From NCBI GenBank assembly GCA_021787595.1, contig JAJYLQ010000022.1, positions 1-62,233 of the forward strand: a DNA stretch of 62,233 nucleotides. Reading direction: 5' to 3'. Below are positions 26,989 through 35,094 of this stretch, piece by piece. Within the stretch, counting starts at the first letter, position 1. Each line of letters starts with the position of its first letter. A model generated the notes under the pieces. That model was given only the letters and a program-made list of their open reading frames with translations, had not been told where the DNA came from and did no database searches. Position numbers and translations under genes: made by a program. This DNA comes from Chloroflexota bacterium (GTDB taxonomy: Bacteria > Chloroflexota > Anaerolineae > Anaerolineales > Villigracilaceae).

Positions 26989-27017
26989 GCAGGGACGCAG
27001 CAACGCTGCGTCCCTGC
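26989..27017. repeat. perfect 13-bp inverted repeat after ftsZ
   Basis: GCAGGGACGCAGC (26989-27001) and GCTGCGTCCCTGC (27005-27017) around AAC. Closely related in form to the GTAGGGGC hairpins. It fills the gap between ftsZ and the next gene, without a T tract. Confidence 0.7.
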
Positions 27018-27047
27018 ATGTTTTTGTTTGGGCCCAACCGAAATTTA

Positions 27048-28247
27048 TTATCTGCGATTGCGCAGGAAGGTTGGAATATCCAAATCGTCGCTGTTGATCG
27101 AAGGCCGCGCCGCGGCCGATTTGGTTTCCGTATTGGATTTCAAATCGGCGTTGACGCTGACCGACTCGGTCGGGCGGATCCCCAAAGGGGACGATGTGAA
27201 CGGCATCGGCGAAGAAGAAGCTATCGAATGGGAAGCCGGCCTCTCGGTCCGCGTGGTGAGGCGTTCGAGGGCGCGCCGCGGCACACCGCTTCGTTCGAAG
27301 CCGGTCGCGATGACCGTCACGCGGATTTCGTCGCCCATGTCCGGATCAATGACCGCGCCGAAGATCATGTTGACATCTGGATGCGCCGTCTCGCGGATGA
27401 TGGCCGCGGCCTGATTGACTTCGAACAGCGTCAGGTTCGGGCCGCCAGTGACGTTGAACAACACGCCGCGCGCGCCGTCAATTGTGATGTCAAGCAGCTG
27501 ACTCGAGATGGCCTGCTCCGCCGCGTTCTTTGCGCGGTCATCGCCGGAGCCGCGCCCGACGGCCATCAACGCCGCGCCGCCTTCGGACATGATCGCTTTG
27601 ACATCCGCAAAGTCGAGGTTGATGAGACCCGGCACCGTGATGAGTTCGGAAATGCCTTGAATGCCCTGGCGCAAAACATCGTCCGCCATGCGGAAGGCAT
27701 CCTGCAGGCTCGACTTTTTATCGGCGATTTGAAGTAGGCGATCATTCGGAATGGAGATGAGTGTGTGCGCGTGTTCCTTCATCTTCGAGATGCCGGATTC
27801 GGCAGCTTGCGCGCGCCGCCCGCCTTCGAATGTGAACGGGCGGGTCACAACGCCGATGGTCAGCGCACCGCATTCTTTCGCAACCTGTGAAACGATGGGA
27901 GCCGCACCGGTTCCGGTGCCGCCGCCCATGCCCGCGGTGACGAAGACCATGTCCGCGCCTTTGAGCACGTTATAAAGTTCGTCGGACGATTCTTCCGCGG
28001 CTTTGCGTCCGATTTCGGGATCGCCGCCCGCTCCGAGCCCGCGCGTGAGCTTGTCGCCGAGACGAACGCGGATGGGCGCACGCGAGAGGGTGAGGGCTTG
28101 CGCGTCGGAGTTGGCGGCAATAAATTCGACGCCGTCAATTCCCTCTTCGATCATGCGGTTGACGGCATTCTGTCCGCCGCCGCCCACGCCGATCACTTTG
28201 ATGCGGGCGAAGGTTTCGACGGATTGATACTTTTTGGTCGGGTCCAT
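27048..28247 (-). CDS. ftsZ: cell division GTPase FtsZ
   Basis: 399 residues, the tubulin-like Z-ring protein. Nucleotide site [14 protein letters not shown], tubulin signature [11 protein letters not shown] (about residues 107-117), and T7 loop [11 protein letters not shown] (210-220) with the catalytic Asp. The C-terminal tail ends [12 protein letters not shown], the FtsA-binding peptide. ATG 28247 lies 5 nt after GGAGG (inside the in-frame ATG at 28259), so the shorter start is preferred. Last gene of the dcw cluster. Confidence 0.97.
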   Translation of the reverse strand: MDPTKKYQSVETFARIKVIGVGGGGQNAVNRMIEEGIDGVEFIAANSDAQALTLSRAPIRVRLGDKLTRGLGAGGDPEIGRKAAEESSDELYNVLKGADMVFVTAGMGGGTGTGAAPIVSQVAKECGALTIGVVTRPFTFEGGRRAQAAESGISKMKEHAHTLISIPNDRLLQIADKKSSLQDAFRMADDVLRQGIQGISELITVPGLINLDFADVKAIMSEGGAALMAVGRGSGDDRAKNAAEQAISSQLLDITIDGARGVLFNVTGGPNLTLFEVNQAAAIIRETAHPDVNMIFGAVIDPDMGDEIRVTVIATGFERSGVPRRALERLTTRTERPASHSIASSSPMPFTSSPLGIRPTESVSVNADLKSNTETKSAAARPSINSDDLDIPTFLRNRR

Positions 28248-28413
28248 TTGTTCCTCCATGAGTCAATACAATTGCGGCCTGTGTTATTTCCTGGAGAACA
28301 TGGGCGTGATTTTAACACCATGTTCTTTATTTGAGGAGGTTTGCAAGCCACGAGTTATCCACAGGTTGATTCGTATAACCTCTTCATTTGATTCCAAGAT
28401 ACTGAAAACATAT

Positions 28414-28503
28414 CGCGCTGAGCGGAGTGGCGCCAAGGGCGCCGCGCAGTCGAAGCGTTTGCAAAAGATGCCCCTCGACTGCACTTCGTTCCGCTCGGGA
28501 CGA
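28414..28503. repeat. dispersed repeat between ftsA and ftsZ
   Basis: CGCGCTGAGCGGAGTGGCGC leads to a second GGCGCC, CAGTCGAAGCG, and after a short gap the reverse form CCTCGACTGCACTTCGTTCC-GCTCGGG. The CTGAGCGGAG/TCGAAG framework with nested GGCGCC matches the segment inside dnaX. The rest of 28260-28510 shows no gene; an ftsZ promoter may lie in 28330-28400, none clear. Confidence 0.65.
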
Positions 28504-28510
28504 TCATCTG

Positions 28511-29752
28511 CTACGGCAATAACCTCTTGATCCAGTCTTTGATACCATCCAAATTCATGTTCTTCTCTCCTTTCGAACGGTGCACCTTTCGTGACCTGCT
28601 GGGCGACAAGTCATGTTCCTGCATGGCAAGCGCCCACTGCAAAAGTCCAACGCTGGTTGCGTACGCGGGCGAATTCAAACGATCCACCAGGCCAACAAGA
28701 TTCTCCGGCTGTGCGGTGCGGACCGGCATTCCCAGAACTTCATTTGCAACGCGCTTGATTCCCGGCAAGGCGCTTGTGCCGCCGGTCAACACCATGCCCG
28801 CGGGAAGCAGGCCGTCGTAGCCGGAACGTTTGATTTCCTGCATGATCAACGAGAACATTTCCGCGGTGCGCTCTTCGATGATGTGCGCCAAATCCTGACG
28901 GTTGATTCGCACCGGATAATCTTCTCCGAACGGGCGGATGCTGAAATATTCCTCCGCGCCGATTTCCGCGCGTACCGCATGTCCCTGCTGCTTCTTCACT
29001 TCTTCGGCCTGCGTGACGGGCAATCGCAATCCATGTGCGATATCCTGCGTGATGTGATTGCCGCCGACGGCCAGCACCATCGTGTGCCAGACATTGCCGT
29101 CCACATAAATTGCCAGATCCGTTGTCCCGCCGCCGATGTCGCAAACAGCCACGCCCATTTGCCGTTCCTGTTCCGTCAAAACGACTTCGGCAGAGGCGAG
29201 CGGATTCAACACAAAATTTTGAATCTCGACACCTGCTGCGCTGACGCATTGACGCAGGTTATCCGCTGTCGCGGCTGCGGCAGTGATGATGTGCGCTTCG
29301 ACTTCGAGGCGATAGCCATGCATTCCAACCGGCTGGCGGATGCCTTCCTGCCCATCCACGGTGAAGCCGCGCTGGATGACGTGAATGATCTCACGATCAT
29401 GCGGAATGGCAACGGCGCGCGCCTGATCCAACGCGCGCATCACGTCGGACCCATCAATCACGCCGCCGGGAATGGCGACCGCGCCGCGGCTGTTCACCGA
29501 CGAAACATGCGCGCCCGCGAGACTCACCAATGCAGATGTGATTTCGAGTCCGGATGTCTGTTCGGCGCGTTCGACCGAATGGGTGATCGCCTGCGTCGCC
29601 GCAGCCAGATCCACGATCACGCCTTTGCGGATCCCCTCCGAAGACTCGATGCCCACGCCGATGATGCGGACCGTTTTCTCGCTTTCCACGCGTCCGACCA
29701 GCGTGCAGACTTTTGTCGTGCCGACGTCAATGCCTACAACGATCTCATCCAT
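28511..29752 (-). CDS. ftsA: cell division protein FtsA
   Basis: 413 residues of the actin-like ATPase family: phosphate 1 VVGIDVGTTKVCTLVG, phosphate 2 VAVCDIGGGTTDLAIY and adenosine motif MVLTGGTSALPG. Domain 1C lies between, as is typical of FtsA rather than MreB. The C-terminus ends GIKDWIKRLLP, the amphipathic membrane-targeting helix. FtsA links FtsZ to the membrane. ATG 29752 overlaps the region of the ftsQ stop (1 bp gap). Confidence 0.96.
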   Translation of the reverse strand: MDEIVVGIDVGTTKVCTLVGRVESEKTVRIIGVGIESSEGIRKGVIVDLAAATQAITHSVERAEQTSGLEITSALVSLAGAHVSSVNSRGAVAIPGGVIDGSDVMRALDQARAVAIPHDREIIHVIQRGFTVDGQEGIRQPVGMHGYRLEVEAHIITAAAATADNLRQCVSAAGVEIQNFVLNPLASAEVVLTEQERQMGVAVCDIGGGTTDLAIYVDGNVWHTMVLAVGGNHITQDIAHGLRLPVTQAEEVKKQQGHAVRAEIGAEEYFSIRPFGEDYPVRINRQDLAHIIEERTAEMFSLIMQEIKRSGYDGLLPAGMVLTGGTSALPGIKRVANEVLGMPVRTAQPENLVGLVDRLNSPAYATSVGLLQWALAMQEHDLSPSRSRKVHRSKGEKNMNLDGIKDWIKRLLP

Positions 29753-29753
29753 A

Positions 29754-30716
29754 TCATTGGCTCATCCTGTAATATGGCGCGTTCACATATTGAACGCTGA
29801 TGAACGCCGGCCGGATTCCTTTTTGAAGCAGCGAATTGACCAGCGATTGATAGACTTGCCATTTCAACAGCATGGCGTCGGAATTGTTTCCGAACACAAC
29901 CTTCCAGCCTCGGCTGTCGGTCCATCCCAAACCATATTGCGGATCGAATGTCAGGGTTGAACCTGCGGGAACATCCGGCGCCAGCGTTTTGACAGCCTTG
30001 ACCATGTCCGCCGACATGTACGGGACGGGAGATAACGGATCATCCTTCGACGGCAGGCCGGGCGCGGGCGCTCCGAGCGCCGCCACGCTGATGAGGTGAT
30101 CCGCACTGCCGCGCGGCCGGAAGGCGACTCCGTTATCGTCAATCCATGTATAGCCGCCGTTGATCTGCCACAAGATGACCGGCTGCCGTTCGTTCACATT
30201 AACGGTGACGAGATTCGGCAGGCCCAAAGTCACTTTAGCGGAAGCCAGCTCCGGGTAATTGAGCCGGAGGCGGGTCGCCAAATCCGCTGGCATCAATGTA
30301 AAGATCGGCTGTCCCGCGGAATTCAGCACGGCATTGATCTCGTCCGGGTTGAGCCGTTGATTGCCCTGCACCTGCGCCGACACAACGCGGAATATGGGCA
30401 GGTTCCATGCGAGATAAATTGCCGCGGCCATCGCCAGCGCGAGAAAGAATGAAAGCAAACGCCAGCCGACTTCGAAGCGCGGCATGGGGATGGCTGGCAT
30501 CTGAACATGAACACCCGGCATGGATAATGAAGCCTGCATTCGGCGGCGCGTGCTGGCTGTTCGTCTTGATGCAGTGTAGGTCGCGCTCATACGCGTTGTA
30601 ATGGGCGGCAGCGGACGCGTAGCCAGATCATACGATCTTGTCTCGCGCTTTTGTGCCTGCTGCCGCCGTCTCATGCGGACGGCCTCTGCGCGCGTCGGTT
30701 CGCGTTTCTCGCTCAT
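29754..30716 (-). CDS. ftsQ: cell division protein FtsQ
   Basis: 320 residues. Cytoplasmic Arg-rich tail (residues 1-85), one membrane helix VGWRLLSFFLALAMAAAIYL, then POTRA beginning FRVVSAQVQGNQRLNPDEIN and the FtsQ/DivIB beta domain (VNVNERQPVILWQINGGYTW, then IDDNGVAF). A divisome scaffold facing the outside. ATG 30716 overlaps the ddl stop (ATGA); the longer upstream frame is ddl's shadow. Confidence 0.92.
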   Translation of the reverse strand: MSEKREPTRAEAVRMRRRQQAQKRETRSYDLATRPLPPITTRMSATYTASRRTASTRRRMQASLSMPGVHVQMPAIPMPRFEVGWRLLSFFLALAMAAAIYLAWNLPIFRVVSAQVQGNQRLNPDEINAVLNSAGQPIFTLMPADLATRLRLNYPELASAKVTLGLPNLVTVNVNERQPVILWQINGGYTWIDDNGVAFRPRGSADHLISVAALGAPAPGLPSKDDPLSPVPYMSADMVKAVKTLAPDVPAGSTLTFDPQYGLGWTDSRGWKVVFGNNSDAMLLKWQVYQSLVNSLLQKGIRPAFISVQYVNAPYYRMSQ

Positions 30717-31837
30717 GCTGGACCTCGTCCACTCCGGTAGGTGTGTGATGTGCGGTCTCGATCTGCTTTGCGCTGCATGGCAAGCTCGATCAAACGATCC
30801 ACCAATTCCGCATAGGTCATTCCGCTGGCTTCCCACAATTTTGGGTACATGCTGATCCTGGTGAAGCCGGGGATGGTGTTGAGTTCGTTGAGATACACCT
30901 CCCCCGAATCCTTATCGAGGAAGAAGTCCACGCGCGCCATGCCCGCGCAGTCAATGGCCTTGTAGGCGCGCACAGCCAGATCCTGAATGCGGGCGGTTGT
31001 TTCCTGCGGCAGGGGAGCGGGGATGACCAAACCGGATGTGCCATCCACATATTTTGATTCATACGAATAGAATTCGCGGCTGGGCAGCACTTCGCCGGGG
31101 ACGGATGCGCGCGGCTCATCATTGCCCAGCACGCTGACTTCGATCTCGCGCGCGTTGGCCACACCGCGTTCGATCAACACGCGGCGGTCGAAAAGTGCGG
31201 CTTCCATCAGGCCTTCCTGCAGATCGGAACGCGTGTGGCATTTGGTCACGCCGACGGAGGAACCGAGATTGGCGGGCTTTGTAAAGATTGGATAAGCGCA
31301 AACTTTTTCTGCTTTCTCGATGACGGCATTCAAATCCTGTTCGATCTCGGAACGCAGCGCGATGATTGATTCCACGGTCGGAACGCCAATCGAGCGCATC
31401 ACTTCCTTGAACACGCCTTTGTCCATGCCGACGGAGGAACCCGTCACGCCCGCGCCGACGTACGCCGCATCTGCCATTTCGAATAAACCTTGAATCGTTC
31501 CATCTTCGCCAAACGTTCCGTGCAAGACCGGAAAGTAAACATCTATGTCTGCGAGCTTTTCCAATTGTTTGTTTCGCAAAACATAAACACCGGCTTCGGA
31601 TGGATCGGGCGAAATAATAACCGGTTCCAAACCTTCGACTTTCAAACTTTCAAACCTGCCAACTACATCTTCACCCGTCAGCCATTTGCCTTCATTCGTA
31701 ATGCCAATTTGCGTCACGTTGTATTTGGACGGATCGAGCACCGACAGCACGGAACGCGCGGACATCAGCGAGACCTCGTGTTCGCCCGAGCGCCCGCCGA
31801 ATATCACTGCCACGTGGAGTTTCTTCTTTATCGTCAT
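30713..31837 (-). CDS. ddl: D-alanine--D-alanine ligase
   Basis: 374 residues, ATP-grasp. N-terminal VAVIFGGRSGEHEVSLMSA, then PVLHGTFGEDGTIQGLFE; the metal/ATP end GMARVDFFLDK...VYLNELNTIPGFT is conserved. Makes the D-Ala-D-Ala that MurF adds. The loop RFESLKVEGLEPVIISP (about residues 60-76) is encoded by a TTTGAAAG-repeat-rich stretch, possibly another small insertion but not convincing. Co-transcribed with murB and ftsQ. Confidence 0.95.
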   Translation of the reverse strand: MTIKKKLHVAVIFGGRSGEHEVSLMSARSVLSVLDPSKYNVTQIGITNEGKWLTGEDVVGRFESLKVEGLEPVIISPDPSEAGVYVLRNKQLEKLADIDVYFPVLHGTFGEDGTIQGLFEMADAAYVGAGVTGSSVGMDKGVFKEVMRSIGVPTVESIIALRSEIEQDLNAVIEKAEKVCAYPIFTKPANLGSSVGVTKCHTRSDLQEGLMEAALFDRRVLIERGVANAREIEVSVLGNDEPRASVPGEVLPSREFYSYESKYVDGTSGLVIPAPLPQETTARIQDLAVRAYKAIDCAGMARVDFFLDKDSGEVYLNELNTIPGFTRISMYPKLWEASGMTYAELVDRLIELAMQRKADRDRTSHTYRSGRGPA

Positions 31838-31878
31838 AACGTTTCAACGTTTAAACGTTTGAACGTTCAAACGTTCCA
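31838..31878. repeat. AACGTT-rich palindrome between ddl and murB
   Basis: CGTTTGAACGTTCAAACG (about 31857-31874) is a perfect palindrome, preceded by ACGTTTCAACGTTTAAACG. It fills the 29-bp gap and enters the 3' end of murB, whose last codons (AAC GTT TGA) are part of it. Similar AACGTT repeats follow prmA (5071-5092). Confidence 0.65.
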
Positions 31879-32796
31879 ATCTCCAATTAATTCGATTTCC
31901 AATTCCAATGTAATATCGAACTTTTCTTTCACTGTCTTCTGCGCGAGCTCGATCAACGCGCGGATATCGCTGGCTCTGGTCCTGCCGTGATTGACGAAAA
32001 AATTTCCATGCGCCGGGCTGATCTCAGCGTTGCCAATGCGAGTCCCTTTCAAACCTGCGGCCTCGATCAACCGTCCTGCAAATTCATCCTTTGGATTCTT
32101 GAACATCGAGCCCATTGAAGCGCCGGGCGGTTGTGTGGTCTTTCGGCGTTCGCTGAATTGACCGATTTTAACAGACACTTCCTCTTTTGTCGCGTTCTTC
32201 AGGGCAAGTTCAGCCGAAAGTACGATTGCCTTCATCTCATTTCGTTTCAACACGCTGGTACGATACCCATATTCCATTTTTTCGACGGGCCATTTTTCGC
32301 GGCCAGACTCTGTCAACAACTCAGCCCAAATCAAATTGCCGGACATATCGCCGCCGAACGCGCCCGCGTTTCCATACACTGCGCCGCCAATCGTTCCGGG
32401 GACCGTTGCGGCCCATTCGAGTCCGCTTAAACCCTTCGACGCGCAGCGATTGGCGAGATTGCTGAACACGACTCCCGATTCAACCCAGACTTTGGGCCGG
32501 TCCCCGTTTTCAAAGCGGATGGCCTTCGCCCGGTTCAATACCGTTAAGCCGCGCACGCCCTTGTCGCTGACCAAAACATTCGAGCCGCCGCCGAGGATGA
32601 AATAAGGCAAATGTTGCTGCCAAACCAGCGTCATGATCTCCGCCAGTTCGTCGGACGAATTCGCGGGGATCAAATAATCTGCCGGCCCGCCGATGCGCGC
32701 GGACGTATATGGCGCAAGAGAAACATTCTCTTTCACTTTGCCACCGAATTTGGCGAGTAAAACGTCAATGGGCAGGGCGGGTGAGGTCATTGTCAT
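31867..32796 (-). CDS. murB: UDP-N-acetylenolpyruvoylglucosamine reductase
   Basis: 309 residues, FAD-dependent reduction to UDP-MurNAc. FAD-binding LAPYTSARIGGPADYL, FILGGGSNVLVSDKGVRG and WAATVPGTIGGAVYGNAGAFGG (binding) are intact. The substrate loop QPPGASMGSMFKNP and the C-terminal HGNFFVNHGRTRASDI are typical of type II MurB. Start ATG 32796 (MTMTSPALPI); the open frame further upstream is the 14-bp tandem repeat and is rejected. Confidence 0.95.
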   Translation of the reverse strand: MTMTSPALPIDVLLAKFGGKVKENVSLAPYTSARIGGPADYLIPANSSDELAEIMTLVWQQHLPYFILGGGSNVLVSDKGVRGLTVLNRAKAIRFENGDRPKVWVESGVVFSNLANRCASKGLSGLEWAATVPGTIGGAVYGNAGAFGGDMSGNLIWAELLTESGREKWPVEKMEYGYRTSVLKRNEMKAIVLSAELALKNATKEEVSVKIGQFSERRKTTQPPGASMGSMFKNPKDEFAGRLIEAAGLKGTRIGNAEISPAHGNFFVNHGRTRASDIRALIELAQKTVKEKFDITLELEIELIGDWNV

Positions 32797-32817
32797 TATT
32801 CTGGCGGGCGGCCTATG

Positions 32818-32899
32818 GTGCGGACACACAGGTGCGGACACACAGGGGCGGACACGCAGGTGTGGACACGCAGGGGCGGACACGCAGGTCCGCCCCTAC
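32818..32899. repeat. 14-bp tandem repeat ending in a GCCCCTAC unit
   Basis: Five consecutive 14-bp units (GTGCGGACACACAG, repeated; GGGCGGACACGCAG; GTGTGGACACGCAG; GGGCGGACACGCAG) run 32818-32887, then GTCCGCCCCTAC (32888-32899). The last unit can pair with GGGGCGGAC in the array. It fills the gap between murB and the small gene, and the stop codon of the latter is in its GTAGGGG end. Confidence 0.85.
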
Positions 32900-33093
32900 A
32901 ATTCCTCGTTCAAATGCTCGATCAATTTTGCGATTGCCTTTTGCTTCCTGCGTCTTGCAGTCGCATCGGGCGATTCCAAAATTGTCTGGGCCGCTTCGTT
33001 CTGGCGATCGTTTTCAGCCTGGACCAAAACCATTTTTAACGGCGGTAAGGCCAGGGTCTCGTATGGATACGTTTTCTTTTCTTCGTCAGACAT
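32896..33093 (-). CDS. hypothetical small charged protein in the dcw cluster
   Basis: 65 residues: MSDEEKKTYPYETLALPPLK, then a helical basic C-terminal half (TARRRKQKAIAKLIEHLNEE). Upstream AAGGTGAG fits a ribosome-binding site. It lies between murC (13 bp) and murB. The stop TAG is supplied by the GTAGGGG end of the repeat, so its original C-terminus may have been different. No family recognised. Confidence 0.6.
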   Translation of the reverse strand: MSDEEKKTYPYETLALPPLKMVLVQAENDRQNEAAQTILESPDATARRRKQKAIAKLIEHLNEEL

Positions 33094-33106
33094 GGCTCAC
33101 CTTCTT

Positions 33107-34486
33107 TTACAATCCAGCTAAAACATTCGCGCTGACCTGGTCGGCGTCACCTGCGGATAGCACGATCAAAATGTCATTGTGGCGGAGATGCCTGAGCAGA
33201 TAAGCCGTCGCATCTTCAAGCGAAGCAATAAAGCGCGCCGATGAATGCGGCATGGCGCTCACGATCTCCGCCGGTGAAAAATCCTGCTTTGGTTCGCGCG
33301 CCGCGTAGACTTCGGTCACGATGACTTCGTCCGCATCTTTGAAGGCGCGCGTGAATTCGAAGAAAAGTGTTTTCACGCGTGAATAGGTGTGCGGCTGCCA
33401 CACCGCCCAGATGCGATGCTGCGGATAGCGGGCGCGCGCCGCGGCCAGCGTGGCTTTGATCTCGGTGGGGTGGTGGGCATAGTCGTCAATGACGATGACG
33501 CCTTTTGCCTCGCCTTTGACCTCGAAGCGGCGGCCTGTGCCGGTGAATTTGCCAAGTGCTGCTGCGGCATCTTTGAGCGGCAAGCCGAGTGTGGTAATCA
33601 CCGCTAATACTGCAAGCGCGTTGCGGACGTTATGCTCACCCGGTACTTGCAGGCTTACGTGAACTGATTCGATATCACCCACGTTCGTGGCCGCGTCGAA
33701 GTCAAAACTACCGCGCTCGTTCGGCTTGACCATTTTGGCCTGCAGCCAATGCGGGGCGTTGATGGTCATTTCACTTTGCAAGCTGTAAGCGATGATATGA
33801 CGCCCGATGCGGCGGGCGCGATTCATCAGCGCGGCTGCGCCCGAGTCCTCGACGGATGCGATCAACGTTCCATCGTTTGGCAAAAGTGAAACAAAAGATT
33901 CAAAGGCTGTGAACATATCTTCGTACGTCGGATAGCAATCCGGATGATCGTGTTCGAGATTCGTCACCACTTCGATGCGAGGTTTGAGGCCGAGGAACAT
34001 CCGATCATATTCGTCGGCTTCGATGACGAACAGGCTGCCTTTTCCGGCACGTGCGTTGACGCCGTAATTTTTCATCACGCCGCCAACGATGAAGGATGGA
34101 TTGCGTTTCAGTTCGGATAATACGAAGGCGGTCATGGCGGTAGTCGTGGTTTTGCCGTGTGTCCCGGCAACTGCAATGCCAACTCGGTTTTCCATCAGCT
34201 TGCCGAGGAAATCCGCGCGCTTGTAGACGGGCAGCCCCGCATGTTGGGCGGCAATGACTTCGGGGTTGTCATCCGGCACGGCGGAGGAACGCACCACCCA
34301 ATCCGCGCCCTGAAGGTTGCGCGGGTGGTGGCCGATGTAAATCGTCACGCCGGCCTTTTCGAGGTCCGCGGCGAACGAGGTCATGGCGCGGTCCGAGCCT
34401 GTGACCGCGTAGCCGCTTTCCTTGAGGAGCCGGGCGATGGCGGAAAGTCCGCTGCCGCCGATGCCGATGAAATGAACGTGTGTCAT
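33107..34486 (-). CDS. murC: UDP-N-acetylmuramate--L-alanine ligase
   Basis: 459 residues, Mur ligase adding L-Ala to UDP-MurNAc. N-terminal UDP site HFIGIGGSGLSAIARLL, ATP P-loop AVAGTHGKTTTTAMTAF (about residues 112-128), and NLEHDHPDCYPTYEDM. C-terminal VIDDYAHHPTEIKATLAAA is intact. Length normal. In the operon it stands after the cvpA-like gene, separated from it by a repeat hairpin. Confidence 0.96.
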   Translation of the reverse strand: MTHVHFIGIGGSGLSAIARLLKESGYAVTGSDRAMTSFAADLEKAGVTIYIGHHPRNLQGADWVVRSSAVPDDNPEVIAAQHAGLPVYKRADFLGKLMENRVGIAVAGTHGKTTTTAMTAFVLSELKRNPSFIVGGVMKNYGVNARAGKGSLFVIEADEYDRMFLGLKPRIEVVTNLEHDHPDCYPTYEDMFTAFESFVSLLPNDGTLIASVEDSGAAALMNRARRIGRHIIAYSLQSEMTINAPHWLQAKMVKPNERGSFDFDAATNVGDIESVHVSLQVPGEHNVRNALAVLAVITTLGLPLKDAAAALGKFTGTGRRFEVKGEAKGVIVIDDYAHHPTEIKATLAAARARYPQHRIWAVWQPHTYSRVKTLFFEFTRAFKDADEVIVTEVYAAREPKQDFSPAEIVSAMPHSSARFIASLEDATAYLLRHLRHNDILIVLSAGDADQVSANVLAGL

Positions 34487-34506
34487 AATTCGATATTCAT
34501 GTTTTG

Positions 34507-34564
34507 TGAGGACACAGCGAGCAGATCATCGCCTGGTTGATGGATGGTCCTGCTGTGCCCGTAC
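34507..34564. repeat. imperfect palindrome of the GTAGGGGC/CTGCTGTG family
   Basis: GGACACAGCGAGCAG and CTGCTGTGCCCGTAC are imperfect complements at the ends. The right end differs from the ybaB-recR hairpin (CTGCTGTGCCCCTAC) by one base. It fills the murC-cvpA gap. Confidence 0.6.
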
Positions 34565-34566
34565 TG

Positions 34567-35094
34567 CTAGATGTAAACGACAATCACAAAAATAAAGGAA
34601 AGAATGACCGCAAAGTAAATGCCGGGGATGCCAAGCAGGTGCGGCGGCATATAAGCCATCATGGCTTGCGCCACGCCCGCCATGGGTCCGCTTGGAGCGC
34701 TGATTACATTGGCATAAGGATAATTGGCCTGGTTCATATAAAAGAGAAGCGATCCTGCAATGAGATAGCCGTTGACTGCGCCCAGGATGAAACCAAAGAG
34801 CGCGTCCTGCAAACGTTCGCGCGTGGCTTTTGCCTGGAGATGCGGCACAAGGGCTACTGTCTGATATCCAAAATAAACCAGCGCAGCGAGGATCAACGAA
34901 CGTATCCAGAACCATTCCGTGCTGGTGTCGGGGAAATCCTTGATGACGGGAGCATACTGCTTGAGGAGCGTGCTGAGGGCCAGTGCCAGAATCACACTGA
35001 ACGCTACGAGCAATTCCTTTGCCCAGCCGCGCAGCAGGCCGATCACCGCGAACACGACGACGTATGACCAGAAGATATAAACGATGCTCATCAT
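34567..35094 (-). CDS. CvpA family membrane protein
   Basis: 175 residues with four membrane helices: IVYIFWSYVVVFAVIGLLRG-WAKELLVAFSVILALAL and so on, ending FAVILSFIFVIVVYI. The RGWAKELLVAFSVILALALS pattern after helix 1 is the CvpA (colicin V production) domain. ATG 35094 overlaps the murG stop (ATGATG). A CvpA-like gene inside dcw is unusual; its role in the envelope is a guess. Confidence 0.75.
   Translation of the reverse strand: MMSIVYIFWSYVVVFAVIGLLRGWAKELLVAFSVILALALSTLLKQYAPVIKDFPDTSTEWFWIRSLILAALVYFGYQTVALVPHLQAKATRERLQDALFGFILGAVNGYLIAGSLLFYMNQANYPYANVISAPSGPMAGVAQAMMAYMPPHLLGIPGIYFAVILSFIFVIVVYI

Noticed and set aside
28613-29800. Long plus-strand frame opposite ftsA (395 codons)
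   Set aside because: Antisense shadow of ftsA created by codon bias; the minus-strand protein is unambiguous.
31620-31690. In-frame insertion in ddl (TTTGAAAG words)
   Set aside because: Repetitive, but no inverted-repeat arms and the protein length is within the family range; left out of the insertion list.
32818-32899. CRISPR array
   Set aside because: The 14-bp units are contiguous without spacers, so this is a tandem repeat. No cas genes are present in the window.
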